36,346 nucleotides of DNA from Thermodesulfatator autotrophicus (lineage in GTDB: Bacteria; Desulfobacterota; Thermodesulfobacteria; Thermodesulfobacteriales; Thermodesulfatatoraceae): positions 1 through 36,346 of the forward strand of contig NZ_LSFI01000025.1 in NCBI RefSeq assembly GCF_001642325.1, read 5' to 3'. Positions within the stretch are counted from its first letter, which is position 1. Each line of letters starts with the position of its first letter. This document shows positions 15,241-24,114 of the stretch, one piece after another. Both the position numbers and the translations under genes were made by a program. The notes beneath the pieces are model-generated. The model was not told the DNA's origin. It was given only the letters and a program-made list of their open reading frames with translations, and did not search any database.

Positions 15241-17016
15241 CTAATAATCTACATCTTCAACCGCTGAACTCACTACTTTGGCTGTAATAAAAATAAGTAG
15301 TTCCTGGTCCTCCTGAGTTTTCTGGCTATTTTTAAAAAGATTTCCCGCCCCAGGAATTTTAGATAAACCAGGAACACGGTCATAAGCTTCCTGTTTTTTA
15401 GAAATTTTGAGCCCTCCTATAACCACTGTCCCGTTATTAGGAACCCTTACATAAGTTTTTACTTTACGAGATATGATAGTCGGCACATTATTTACCTGGC
15501 GGGTCCAATCTGGCTCACTTTTATCAATAGTTACCTCAAGACGTATCTCATTGTTGGGTAATATATGAGGCGTAACTTTCAAAGTCAAATCAGCATTTAT
15601 AAACTTGGTAGTGGCTGTACCATCACTGGTAAGTTCCAGGTAAGGAATTTGATATCCCTGTTTAATAACCGCTTCTCCATTATCTCTGGTAATAACTACC
15701 GGGGCAGAAACTATCTTTCCTAGACCTTGCTGTTCTAAAGCTGACAACCTTAGATCAAGCAAAGCCGCTGAAGTCTCAGTAATATGGCCAATAGCTATAC
15801 CTAAGTTAGTATTAGCAGGAACGCCCAAATCTACAATAGAACCAAAAGGATTACTTGTTACATCTGTCCCACTACTTTGGTTAGGAGAAAGCCGAAAACT
15901 GGTCTCTTGATTAGTTTTGTAATAACCACCAAACCACTGGATTCCTAAGTTTCTAGCAAAATTACTGGAAACTTCTACAATCCTTGCCTCCATTAATACT
16001 TGCTTGGTTGGAACGTCTATTTTTTTTAGTAGCTTTTTAATTTCATTTATAGCATCAGGTATATCTTTAACTATCAACATACTGGTTCTACTATCACAAG
16101 ATATTGAGCCTTTCTTACTTAATAATGGTAAAATAGACGGCCCTGTATAACGTTTCTTAATTGTAACATCGTCAACAGTAGAGCTTTCCATTTGTGTCCT
16201 TTTTCTCTCTTGTTCTTGGCTTAAAAGATCACAGGCATTGATATAGTTAACTTTTATATATTCAGTTACTGTTGGTCCTAGCTCTTGAGTTTCGGCCATA
16301 GAACTTCTTAACTTTTTGATTTCTTCAACCTGTTTTTGTAGTTTAGCCAAAGGAGCAACATATAAAATATTATTTATTTCTGTCTTTCCTAAGCCAAACT
16401 TAGCCATAATAATATCAAGAACCTGATCCCAAGGGACATCTTTTATTTTTAAGGTAATTTTTCCCTGGATATCTTCACCTAATACAATATTTAGTCCACC
16501 TATTTCACTTAACATTCTAAAAACCGTTCTAATATCAGCATCCTGTAAGTCTAAAGAGATTTTCTTTCCAGAATATTCCTTTTTTTCAAAAGGAATTTCT
16601 ATATTTTTAGGCTCTGGAGGGAGATTATAAGGAAAATATTTCTCTGAATCAGAACTCTTTGCTAACTGCAAAACATAAGAATTTTTCTTTATATAATCTT
16701 TTAAAACTTTTAAATTTGTATATATAAAAATGTAGAGTTTATTATCTCTTAACTCAAAAGAAATCTTTTTTATTTGTTCAGGCAAATCATCTTTAAAAGA
16801 CAAAAGTTTAGTATCATTAAAACTCAAGATTATCTTATCTTCTTCGGAGGAAATTTCCGGACTAATAGCATTATTTTCAAACTTAACTATAAGGCTTAAA
16901 AATTTATCCTTTTGATAAAAAGAAATATCAACTATCTTATTAATAGAAGCAAATGAAATTTGCGCAACAGTAAGGAAAAAACTAAAAATTAGCAAAAATT
17001 TAATTATTCTATACAT
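15241..17016 (-). CDS. pilQ: Type IV pilus outer-membrane secretin
   Basis: A 591-residue secretin that forms the outer-membrane gate for the type IV pilus. A signal peptide spans about residues 1-23. It is followed by one AMIN-like domain (about 25-118), an STN/N0 domain (about 152-215, KISLDLQDADIRTVFRMLSE), an N-domain with YIKVNYINACDLL (about 254-340, containing a polar insert RKRTQMESS), and the secretin core from about 390 to the end with VPGLSKIPGAGNLFK and ELLIFITAKVV. Most PilQ proteins carry two AMIN domains; this one seems to have one. The ATG at 17016 has an excellent GGAGGAAGG Shine-Dalgarno inside pilP, which it overlaps by 13 bases. It is the last gene of the pilMNOPQ operon. 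Confidence 0.95.
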   Translation of the reverse strand: MYRIIKFLLIFSFFLTVAQISFASINKIVDISFYQKDKFLSLIVKFENNAISPEISSEEDKIILSFNDTKLLSFKDDLPEQIKKISFELRDNKLYIFIYTNLKVLKDYIKKNSYVLQLAKSSDSEKYFPYNLPPEPKNIEIPFEKKEYSGKKISLDLQDADIRTVFRMLSEIGGLNIVLGEDIQGKITLKIKDVPWDQVLDIIMAKFGLGKTEINNILYVAPLAKLQKQVEEIKKLRSSMAETQELGPTVTEYIKVNYINACDLLSQEQERKRTQMESSTVDDVTIKKRYTGPSILPLLSKKGSISCDSRTSMLIVKDIPDAINEIKKLLKKIDVPTKQVLMEARIVEVSSNFARNLGIQWFGGYYKTNQETSFRLSPNQSSGTDVTSNPFGSIVDLGVPANTNLGIAIGHITETSAALLDLRLSALEQQGLGKIVSAPVVITRDNGEAVIKQGYQIPYLELTSDGTATTKFINADLTLKVTPHILPNNEIRLEVTIDKSEPDWTRQVNNVPTIISRKVKTYVRVPNNGTVVIGGLKISKKQEAYDRVPGLSKIPGAGNLFKNSQKTQEDQELLIFITAKVVSSAVEDVDY

Positions 17017-17528
17017 CTTCCTTCCTCCGAAGACAATTTCATAATAAAAGGCTTAGAAGACTCAATAATATTTCCCTCATCATCAATAAATTTTTGGGAA
17101 ATATAGACAGCACACTTAGTTATTTTTACAATTTTTCCTCCTTGTCTTCCTATATAACTTCCAACTTTTAAAAAGAAACCCTTTCCGCTTGGATCCTCTA
17201 TTACTGCTATTTTTTGGCTCCCGGTATCTATTATTCCTACTAGCTTCAAATCACTCAAATCATAATTTTTTAAAAAAACTGTCACATTTTGAGGGGCAGG
17301 CAGAGGTTTTAAGTTAATAACAATAGGCTTAAATGGATCAAAATTAACAGGATTATATTTATATGATTTTCTCATTTGCATTGCTTTTTGCCACTTCAAA
17401 AAGATATCTTCTTTCTGTTTAGTTCCTGCCAAAGCAATATCAAAACAAGTAAAAAAAGCTAAAAAAAATACTAAAAATTTTGTAAAGTTATTCAGTCTTT
17501 TTAAGGATAAATTAGAAACTACCATCAT
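17004..17528 (-). CDS. pilP: Type IV pilus assembly protein PilP
   Basis: A 174-residue periplasmic protein that links PilNO to the PilQ secretin. Residues 1-34 look like a signal peptide or anchor ending in ALA; C28 is within the hydrophobic stretch but the residues before it do not make a normal lipobox, whereas PilP is usually a lipoprotein. The C-terminal beta domain (about 90-165) has the expected DLKLVGIIDTGSQKIAVIEDP and VGSYIGRQGGKIVKI. The position between pilO and pilQ confirms the call. It starts 2 bases after pilO ends, and an alternative start at the second ATG (17525) is equally possible. Confidence 0.9.
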   Translation of the reverse strand: MMVVSNLSLKRLNNFTKFLVFFLAFFTCFDIALAGTKQKEDIFLKWQKAMQMRKSYKYNPVNFDPFKPIVINLKPLPAPQNVTVFLKNYDLSDLKLVGIIDTGSQKIAVIEDPSGKGFFLKVGSYIGRQGGKIVKITKCAVYISQKFIDDEGNIIESSKPFIMKLSSEEGRCIE

Positions 17529-17530
17529 AA

Positions 17531-18151
17531 TTATTTTCTCTTCTTTTTATTGTTCTTTATACTTTTAAGTTCTTCTTTTGTTAATGTTCGAAAGGTCAAA
17601 AAAGTACAATCTGCCCTAACATCTCCTTTGCCTTTTACTAAATTAATTTTGGTAGGAGTAATAATTTTTTCCTTTAAACGTAAGCTATCAATAAATAGCA
17701 TAATATTATTAAAATTACCTTCCAATTTCATCGCAATAGGAAGTTTTTTATAGGTATCCTGGGCTTCTTCTTTAAGGACTTTTATTTCTAATACAGAAAC
17801 ATTAAACTTTTTGCTTTCTTTATCTATATTTTCTAATAAAGAAGCCACTTCAGCTTTTGTCGGCAAAAGTTTTTCCGCCTCTTTTGAGAGATTTTCTACT
17901 TTACTATATTCTTCTCTGATTTTCTTAATATTTCTAGCAGCTATTTTTAATCTTTGAAGTTCCTGTTCTTTTTTTATTTTATCTTTAGATAAGCGCTCAA
18001 TATTATCCTTCATAGGAAGAGCTACCAGTTTAATATAAAGAGCCAGAGGAACAAATATTAATAAACAAAAGACAATTATCTTATCTCTCTCAGAAAGAGA
18101 GGCCCATTGAGACTTAACTTTTTCAATTTCAGCCTTTAGTCTAGAACTCAT
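17531..18151 (-). CDS. pilO: Type IV pilus inner-membrane protein PilO
   Basis: A 206-residue bitopic protein of the pilus alignment complex. Residues 1-20 are cytosolic and charged, 23-45 form the membrane segment (DKIIVFCLLIFVPLALYIKL), 48-105 are a charged coiled coil rich in Lys and Glu, and the rest is the ferredoxin-like periplasmic domain (FNNIMLFIDSLRLKEKIITP). It pairs with PilN in the known complex. It overlaps pilN by 11 bases and is followed 2 bases later by pilP. Codon use is strongly A/T-ending like the rest of the operon. Confidence 0.92.
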   Translation of the reverse strand: MSSRLKAEIEKVKSQWASLSERDKIIVFCLLIFVPLALYIKLVALPMKDNIERLSKDKIKKEQELQRLKIAARNIKKIREEYSKVENLSKEAEKLLPTKAEVASLLENIDKESKKFNVSVLEIKVLKEEAQDTYKKLPIAMKLEGNFNNIMLFIDSLRLKEKIITPTKINLVKGKGDVRADCTFLTFRTLTKEELKSIKNNKKKRK

Positions 18152-18677
18152 CTTTTGTCTCTATCTTTAGATTAAAGTTAATTAATTTATTTTTATTATC
18201 TCTTTTAGTACCAGTTAAATAAACTTTTTTGACAAAGTTTTTCTCCTCCAAACGCTTCATGAAACTGGCTATTGCCTTAAGAGACTCTCCCTGACCCGAA
18301 ACATTTATATTATATTTTTGCGCAGAAAGCTTACTAAGAGCAACTTTTCCGACAGGTAATTGTCTAATTGTAAAATCTATACTTCTAATAACTAAAGGAT
18401 TGTCTCTTATCAAAGAAATAATAACATCAATTCTTTTTTCTATTTCTTCAGTTTCTTTTTTAATTTTATTTATTTCTTTTTCTATTTTTTTATACTTTTT
18501 TATTTCTGAATTAATTTTAGCGACTTGGATAGAAGTATTATCTTCTTTCTTTTTTAAATAGAAAAAACTGGAAGCCATTATTACATAAGATATGAGCAAC
18601 AACACAAACAAGAACTTAAATTTTAAATCTCTAGCTTTCTTCTTAGTTTTTCTGGGATTTAAATTAATTCTTATCAT
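18141..18677 (-). CDS. pilN: Type IV pilus inner-membrane protein PilN
   Basis: A 178-residue bitopic protein. The conserved cytoplasmic start MIRINLNPRKTKKK matches the INLLP-type motif by which PilN docks on PilM, although Leu-Leu-Pro is LNP here. Residues 23-43 form the membrane segment and 45-95 a Lys/Glu-rich coiled coil, followed by a periplasmic domain (ISVSGQGES-like segment near 130). The gene starts 2 bases after pilM and overlaps pilO by 11 bases. One 60-base stretch (18421-18480) has only 9 G or C by my count, far below the flanking genes. Confidence 0.92.
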   Translation of the reverse strand: MIRINLNPRKTKKKARDLKFKFLFVLLLISYVIMASSFFYLKKKEDNTSIQVAKINSEIKKYKKIEKEINKIKKETEEIEKRIDVIISLIRDNPLVIRSIDFTIRQLPVGKVALSKLSAQKYNINVSGQGESLKAIASFMKRLEEKNFVKKVYLTGTKRDNKNKLINFNLKIETKDEF

Positions 18678-18679
18678 TT

Positions 18680-19624
18680 TTAAATCTCTGATATCACTGT
18701 CCCTACAGCTGTTTTTCCAATTAAATTAATATAATTTTCAGCCTTTAAAGATATCTTATTAAGATTAAATCTGGTAAGGTATGACAAAAATTTTATTTCT
18801 TTTCCTGTCATATCTTTTATTTTCGCTACTAAACTTTTATTAAGACAACCTCCACCACATAAATAAATATCTTTTTCATTAATCTTATATTCTTCACCAA
18901 GAAAAGTTAATGTCTCTTTAATATAGGTAGCAATTCTATCTTCTATAATCAGATTTTTGGTATCTATTTGCTGAACTCCAACACTTAAATCTCTATGAGA
19001 AAATAAACCACCATCTCTCCAAAAAACTACAGACGTTTTAGAGGCACCTAAATCTACTAAAACAAAATCCCTCTCAGGAAGATAAGCAAGTTCAAATAAA
19101 TTAGAAAGGGCAACAATATCTATTGTTATTCCTATTGGGTTAAGATTTAAGCTATTAATAAAATCAACAATTTTATCAATAAAGTCTTTCCTGGCTGCGG
19201 CTATAACACAATCTATTTGATTTTCTTCTGAGCTTAAAATATCGTAATCCAAATAAACTTCATCTAAATCAAAAGGAATATGCGACTCCGCTTCTTCTTT
19301 AATAATTTCATCAAGATTATCTTCAGGAGAAACCTCAAGAGTTACTCTTTTTAGTATTGAGGTATAGCTAGAAATAGAAACAATTGAATTTTTATACTTA
19401 ATTTTTAAATTTTTTAACAAAGAACTCATCTTTTTTAGCAAATCATTTAGCTTTTCATCGTCTCCTGACCAGATACCACCTTCAGGTATTTTTACCTGAC
19501 CAAAAGAACGCAAAACCGGAGGGGAGCCACTTTCTATCTCAGCTATTTTGATAGAATAGCTGCCTAGGTCTATTCCCAAAAAGCCTTTTTTACCAAAAGA
19601 AAATCTGCCTAACTTTATAGCCAT
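18680..19624 (-). CDS. pilM: Type IV pilus actin-like protein PilM
   Basis: A 314-residue cytosolic ATPase-fold protein of the actin/FtsA family that binds the PilN tail. The phosphate-1 loop is FLGIDLGSYSIKIAEI (15-30), the SHS2-type insert lies near 80-150 (EEAESHIPFDLDEVYLDY), phosphate-2 is VDLGASKTSVV (about 190-200), and the adenosine motif is CGGGCLNK (about 252-259). It is somewhat shorter than typical 350-residue members. As first gene of the operon it is transcribed from the 141-base gap that also serves lepA on the other strand. No clear promoter was recognised there. Confidence 0.94.
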   Translation of the reverse strand: MAIKLGRFSFGKKGFLGIDLGSYSIKIAEIESGSPPVLRSFGQVKIPEGGIWSGDDEKLNDLLKKMSSLLKNLKIKYKNSIVSISSYTSILKRVTLEVSPEDNLDEIIKEEAESHIPFDLDEVYLDYDILSSEENQIDCVIAAARKDFIDKIVDFINSLNLNPIGITIDIVALSNLFELAYLPERDFVLVDLGASKTSVVFWRDGGLFSHRDLSVGVQQIDTKNLIIEDRIATYIKETLTFLGEEYKINEKDIYLCGGGCLNKSLVAKIKDMTGKEIKFLSYLTRFNLNKISLKAENYINLIGKTAVGTVISEI

Positions 19625-19765
19625 TAGCTTTTAAAACCCCTCAATTACTGAGCTTGCCAAGTGAACTATTAGATATTAGTTTTTATTAAATATTTTTTCT
19701 AGCTTTAATCTTATTCGGCATTTTTGGGAAAAGCATTAAAAATTTTTTTAATTTTTAAAAGGGAT

Positions 19766-21568
19766 ATGAAAAATTTCCCTCAAGAAAAAATAAGGAATTT
19801 TAGCATAATTGCTCACGTAGACCACGGAAAGTCCACTCTGGCTGACCGTCTGCTTGAAAAAACAGGTATGGTCTCAGAGCGTGAAATGCGCGAACAGTTC
19901 TTAGACAGGCTAGATCTTGAGCGTGAAAGGGGCATTACCATAAAAGCCCAAGCTGTAAGGCTTTTTTATAAAGCCAAAAATGGTGAAATTTACCAATTAA
20001 ACCTGATTGACACTCCTGGCCATGTTGACTTTTCTTACGAAGTATCAAGAAGCCTGGCTGCCTGTGAAGGGGCGCTCTTGGTAGTTGATGCCTCTCAAGG
20101 AGTAGAAGCCCAAACTCTGGCTAACGTTTATCTGGCTCTTGAGAACAACTTAGAGATTATTCCTGTGCTTAACAAAATAGATCTGCCTCAAGCTGATCCA
20201 GAAAGGGTAAAACGAGAAATTGAAGAAATAATTGGCCTTGACGCCTCAGAGGCTATTCTGGCCAGTGCCAAAAAAGGTATAGGCACGGAAGAAATTCTAG
20301 AGGCTATTGTTAACCGCATTCCGCCTCCTAAAGGCGACCGTAAGGCCCCTCTTAAAGCCCTTATCTTTGACTCCTGGTATGACCCATATCTGGGAGTAGT
20401 AGTCCTGATTCGAATGGTTGACGGCTGCCTTTATCCGGGCCAAAAAATTAAACTTATGTCTACTGGTAAGGAATTTGAAGTTACCAAGGTGGGCGTATTT
20501 TCTCCCAACCCTACTTCGGTAGATATGCTGGTGGCTGGTGAAGTAGGATTTTTCGCCGCTGGCATTAAAGAAGTCCGCGATACCAAAATCGGAGATACCG
20601 TAACCGAAGTAGATAATCCGGCGCGTGAACCCCTTCCTGGTTTTAGGGAAGTAAAGCCCATGGTGTTCTGCGGCTTATTCCCCATAGAAAGTGAACAATA
20701 TGATGAATTGCGTGAAGCCGTTGAAAAACTCTGGCTAAATGACCCTGCTTTTTCTTACGAACCTGAAAACTCTGCTGCCCTGGGGTTTGGTTTCCGGTGT
20801 GGATTTCAGGGGCTTCTCCATATGGAAATAGTCCAGGAACGCCTGGAGCGCGAATTCGGTTTAAAACTAATAAGTACTGCCCCTTCAGTGCGTTACCGTG
20901 TAGAATTAGTGGACGGAAAAACAATAGAAGTGGAAAATCCGGCCCATTGGCCAGCCAGAGAAAAAATTGCCCGGGTTCTTGAGCCCTATATCCGGGCAGA
21001 AATTTATACGCCTAAAGAATACGTAGGCGCCATTATGCGCCTTTGTGAAGAAAAAAGAGGCATCCAGAAAGATTTACGCTATCTCACTCCGCAACGAGTT
21101 CAGTTAATATATGATTTACCTTTCAGCGAAGTAGTGCTTGATTTCTTTGATAAACTCAAGTCTTATTCCCGTGGTTACGCCTCTATGGATTATAGTTTTC
21201 TTGACTATCGTCCTTCAGAGCTGGTGAAGCTTGACATTTACATAAATAAGCAGCCTGTTGATGCCCTTTCTCTGATAGTCCACAAAGATAAAGCTTATTA
21301 TCGTGGGCGAGAATTGGTTTCTAAATTGAGAGAAGTTATTCCTCGCCAATTGTTTGAAGTGGTAATTCAGGCGGCTATTGGTTCAAAGGTTATTGCCCGT
21401 GAGCGTATCCCCCCTATGCGCAAAGATGTTCTGGCCAAGTGTTACGGTGGTGACGTAACGCGTAAAAGAAAACTCCTTGAAAAGCAAAAAGAAGGCAAAA
21501 AACGCATGAAAAGCCTTGGCCAGGTAGAAATTCCCCAGGAAGCCTTTCTTGCCATTTTGCGAATTTAA
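19766..21568 (+). CDS. lepA: Elongation factor 4 (LepA)
   Basis: A 600-residue translational GTPase that acts on ribosomes during initiation and back-translocation. G1 is AHVDHGKST (16-24), the switch region [10 protein letters not shown] (53-62), G3 DTPGHVDF (82-89) and G4 NKID (136-139). The C-terminal LepA-specific domain ends with [20 protein letters not shown] and QEAFLAIL, as in all LepA. The length equals the E. coli protein when the ATG at 19766 is used. A TTG at 19724 would add 14 unusual residues and is rejected. AAAAGGG lies just before the ATG at rather short spacing. It is divergent from pilM and followed by lepB, the usual bacterial partner. Confidence 0.96.
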   Translation: MKNFPQEKIRNFSIIAHVDHGKSTLADRLLEKTGMVSEREMREQFLDRLDLERERGITIKAQAVRLFYKAKNGEIYQLNLIDTPGHVDFSYEVSRSLAACEGALLVVDASQGVEAQTLANVYLALENNLEIIPVLNKIDLPQADPERVKREIEEIIGLDASEAILASAKKGIGTEEILEAIVNRIPPPKGDRKAPLKALIFDSWYDPYLGVVVLIRMVDGCLYPGQKIKLMSTGKEFEVTKVGVFSPNPTSVDMLVAGEVGFFAAGIKEVRDTKIGDTVTEVDNPAREPLPGFREVKPMVFCGLFPIESEQYDELREAVEKLWLNDPAFSYEPENSAALGFGFRCGFQGLLHMEIVQERLEREFGLKLISTAPSVRYRVELVDGKTIEVENPAHWPAREKIARVLEPYIRAEIYTPKEYVGAIMRLCEEKRGIQKDLRYLTPQRVQLIYDLPFSEVVLDFFDKLKSYSRGYASMDYSFLDYRPSELVKLDIYINKQPVDALSLIVHKDKAYYRGRELVSKLREVIPRQLFEVVIQAAIGSKVIARERIPPMRKDVLAKCYGGDVTRKRKLLEKQKEGKKRMKSLGQVEIPQEAFLAILRI

Positions 21569-21619
21569 ATAAAATTTCATCTTGCTTTTTTCTAAAATCG
21601 TAATAAAGCTCTAAACATT

Positions 21620-22255
21620 GTGTTCGGAGAGGCTTTTGCTGACAAAGATACTTTAGCGGCCAAGGTCTGGGACTGGGTTAAAACCATAGTTTTAGCCCTG
21701 CTTCTAGCCCTTTTTATCCGCACTTTTTTTGTGCAGGCCTTCAAAATCCCTTCAGGCTCCATGATTCCCACTCTCCTCATAGGCGACCATATTTTGGTCA
21801 ATAAGTTCATTTACGGAGTAAGAAATCCTATTACCAGAGAAGTCTGGATTAAAGGCCGCACACCTCAAAGGAAAGAAATAATAGTCTTTATTTTTCCTGA
21901 AAACCGCAAGCTTGACTTTATAAAAAGGGTTATTGGCCTTCCAGGAGATGTAATAGAAGTGCGTAACAAAATCGTTTATATAAACGGAGTTCCTCTAGAT
22001 GAACCTTATGTTCAACACACTGATCCACGTATTTTACCTAAAGAAGTTAGCCCTCGAGACAATTTTGGCCCAGTAAAGGTACCCCCCGGCCATCTTTTTG
22101 TAATGGGTGATAATCGCGATCAGAGTTACGATAGCCGTTTTTGGGGCTTTGTTCCTATAAAAGACGTCAAAGGCAAGGCCTTTATCATTTACTTTTCCTG
22201 GGATAGTAAACACTTCCGTATCCGCTGGAACCGCATAGGCAAACTCATCCACTAA
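21620..22255 (+). CDS. lepB: Signal peptidase I
   Basis: A 211-residue membrane serine protease that removes signal peptides from exported proteins. One membrane segment covers about residues 18-38 (VKTIVLALLLALFIRTFFV). The catalytic Ser is S47 in IPSGSMIPTL and the general base is K102 in DFIKRVIGLPGD. The box GHLFVMGDNRDQSYDSRFWGFVP completes the signature. The start is GTG at 21620 without a strong Shine-Dalgarno; no other start would keep the membrane segment. It lies 51 bases after lepA, so the two are likely cotranscribed. Confidence 0.95.
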   Translation: MFGEAFADKDTLAAKVWDWVKTIVLALLLALFIRTFFVQAFKIPSGSMIPTLLIGDHILVNKFIYGVRNPITREVWIKGRTPQRKEIIVFIFPENRKLDFIKRVIGLPGDVIEVRNKIVYINGVPLDEPYVQHTDPRILPKEVSPRDNFGPVKVPPGHLFVMGDNRDQSYDSRFWGFVPIKDVKGKAFIIYFSWDSKHFRIRWNRIGKLIH

Positions 22256-22312
22256 ATCTTTTTTCTTTTTTTCCGAAAAATATTTTAAAGACCTGACCTA
22301 ATGGAGATGGAT

Positions 22313-22972
22313 ATGATCTTTTCTATTGGTAGTGAAGACTGGTGGCGTTTAAGACGTTTAAAATTAAGCGGTATTTCAGATTTACTAATTAATCCTAATG
22401 GCTTTAAAGTTATTGAAACCTCTGAAAAGCTAGAAGCCAAACCACTTTTAGAATTTATAAGGGAAAGATATCTGGAATTAGGTATTGTTGATGAAACCTG
22501 GGACCCTCCTTTTTTGAAAGGGCGCTTTTTCGCTGTATATCATAAAGAAAGTGTTTATCCTGGAGCAGTAGCCCTTTTAGTTGAAAAAACTTTACCTGCC
22601 CGAGAAGTCTATTCTAAAGAACTAAAAAAAATTGAGGGGTGGCGCAGACGCCTGGCAGAGATAACTTTACTGGCCACCCATCCTCAACTAAAGGCTAAAA
22701 ACGCTATTTTTTTGGTCTTTAAGAAGATTTATTATTATAGCCAACGTAAGGGGATTACTGATTTGGTAGTGTGTATTAATCCCAAACACGCTGATTTTTA
22801 TGAAAAAATTCTACTTTTTGAACGCAAGGGCTCTCGGAAGCCTCATCCTTTTTTACCTGGCTTATCAGTCATTTTAGAGCATCTAGACCTTAAAAAAGCA
22901 AAAGATAAATATTTAAAAGCTTATTCTCCTTTTCCTAAAGAACTAAACCTGTATCATTTTTTTACCAATTGA
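22313..22972 (+). CDS. FeeM-like N-acyl amino acid synthase / GNAT-family protein
   Basis: A 219-residue protein with the pattern of FeeM-type long-chain N-acyl amino acid synthases, a GNAT-fold branch that joins acyl-ACP to an amino acid. Key matches are RRLAEITLLATHPQLK (about 112-127), the helix NAIFLVFKKIYYYSQRKGI (about 130-148), LVVCINPKHADFYEKILLFE (about 151-170) and the closing LPGLSVILEHLDLKKA. The product is not predictable. I chose the ATG at 22313: GGAG lies six bases before it, while the ATG at 22301 lacks a Shine-Dalgarno. The stop TGA lies within the left terminal repeat of the downstream element, so the last codons may have come from it. It follows lepB by 57 bases. Confidence 0.65.
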   Translation: MIFSIGSEDWWRLRRLKLSGISDLLINPNGFKVIETSEKLEAKPLLEFIRERYLELGIVDETWDPPFLKGRFFAVYHKESVYPGAVALLVEKTLPAREVYSKELKKIEGWRRRLAEITLLATHPQLKAKNAIFLVFKKIYYYSQRKGITDLVVCINPKHADFYEKILLFERKGSRKPHPFLPGLSVILEHLDLKKAKDKYLKAYSPFPKELNLYHFFTN

Positions 22973-23190
22973 GACCTTTGTAAAAATATTTAATGGTCTG
23001 CACAGATTGTTCTCTAGACTCTTCACTATTAGACTGTTCCGTCGTCCTTTCGGCCTACTTTTAGTGACAGAACGGGTTGTCATTACAAACCAGGCGAGTA
23101 ATCTCTTCGCAGTTACAAAATAGTTCGTTTTGCAAACCATGAAGAAGCAGTCCTTGTCGCGAGGCGACACAGTCGCTGGGGCGTCTCAAT
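22968..23190. mobile_element. 223-bp element with 8-bp terminal inverted repeats (MITE-like)
   Basis: ATTGAGAC (22968-22975) and GTCTCAAT (23183-23190) are perfect inverted repeats that exactly fill the gap between the FeeM-like and GGDEF stops. Inside are GTCATTACAAACCAGGCG-AGTAATC (about 23098-23122), a decayed copy of the local GTCATTGCGAGG...GCAATC repeat, and GGCGACACAGTC...GTCTCAA (23163-23189), shared with 11426-11453. The left end (22971-22987) is shared with 11466-11482 in reverse. It has no plausible gene and no clear target duplication. Confidence 0.55.
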
Positions 23191-24114
23191 CTAATTTTTA
23201 CGCCGGTCAATCAGGTAATTGCTACCCTTTTTGGCCTTAACTATCTTTTTAAGCTCAGAAGCAACAGCAGAGACCTCGCCATAATGTTTGAATCGGCCAC
23301 CTCGTAAAGGAACCACCGCTATAGATAAAGACGGAAAAGGAATCTTTTCAATTTTTCCCTGACGAGTCCTGGCGATAAAGTAGCCCCTTTCCAGGTCTTC
23401 TGGATCAATAAAATTAGGTAAAATACGTTCGTATTCTTCAATTATTTCCTGACATACTTCTTCAACTAAATCTTCTGGACAAATAAAAACAAAGTCATCT
23501 CCTCCAATATGACCAACAAACCCTTCCTCACGGCACTTAAGTCCTAAAACATTTGATAAAATGCGCGCCAATGCCCTTAAAATTTCATCTCCTCTGGCAA
23601 AGCCGTAACGGTCATTAAAAGGCTTAAATTGGTCAATATCAACGTAAGCCACTGCCACTTTTTCTTTTCTGTCAATCTTTTCTTGAATGGTTCGCAAAAT
23701 AGAAGTATTGCCTGGAAGGCCAGTAAGAGGATTGGCATCGGCTGAACATTTAACCCTCACCAAAGCTAACTTTAGACGACTTTTTATTTCCTCTGGATTA
23801 GCCTTTTCCAGGACAAAATCATCAACAGGAAGTTTTTCCCAATCTTTATTTAACTCCTGTTGAGAAACAATGAGCAAAATGGGTAAAAAAGTAAGATGTA
23901 AATCTTTTTTAAAAGCCAGCACGAGATTTTTAGCCATCTCAGGAGAAAGGGCTTCTTCTATTAAAAGGAGCTCAGGGGGATTATTTAAAACCTTTTCTAC
24001 AGCTTTTTCTGGAATATCTGAAAATTCAATAAAAAACTCATCTTTCAAAAAAGAGGTCAGTTCTTTAACCCACTCACTCCGCGCCAGAATAAACAGCTTA
24101 TTACGCCATTTCAT
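23191..24114 (-). CDS. Degenerate receiver plus GGDEF-type domain protein
   Basis: A 307-residue cytosolic protein. Residues 1-120 have the receiver fold, but the phospho-acceptor position is E53 (ELLLIEEALSP), so it is not phosphorylated in the normal way. Residues 125-300 form a GGDEF domain: substrate motif DIDQFKPFNDRYGFARGDE (159-177) and signature GGDDF (204-208), where the usual catalytic Glu is Asp. The inhibitory RxxD site is absent (REEG at 195-198). c-di-GMP synthesis is therefore possible but doubtful. It overlaps the HDOD gene by 14 bases and closes the long minus-strand run. Confidence 0.88.
   Translation of the reverse strand: MKWRNKLFILARSEWVKELTSFLKDEFFIEFSDIPEKAVEKVLNNPPELLLIEEALSPEMAKNLVLAFKKDLHLTFLPILLIVSQQELNKDWEKLPVDDFVLEKANPEEIKSRLKLALVRVKCSADANPLTGLPGNTSILRTIQEKIDRKEKVAVAYVDIDQFKPFNDRYGFARGDEILRALARILSNVLGLKCREEGFVGHIGGDDFVFICPEDLVEEVCQEIIEEYERILPNFIDPEDLERGYFIARTRQGKIEKIPFPSLSIAVVPLRGGRFKHYGEVSAVASELKKIVKAKKGSNYLIDRRKN

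Noticed and set aside
19724-19765. TTG-initiated N-terminal extension of lepA
   Set aside because: The extra 14 residues are low complexity and the ATG at 19766 gives the standard LepA start and length.
19625-19765. Promoter boxes for pilM or lepA, including a sigma-54 site
   Set aside because: TTGGCA on the minus strand resembles a -35 or -24 box, but no partner box at the proper distance was found.
22943-23170. A 75-residue minus-strand open frame
   Set aside because: It lies within the repeat element and overlaps the FeeM-like gene end; its composition is that of a translated repeat, with no Shine-Dalgarno or family match.
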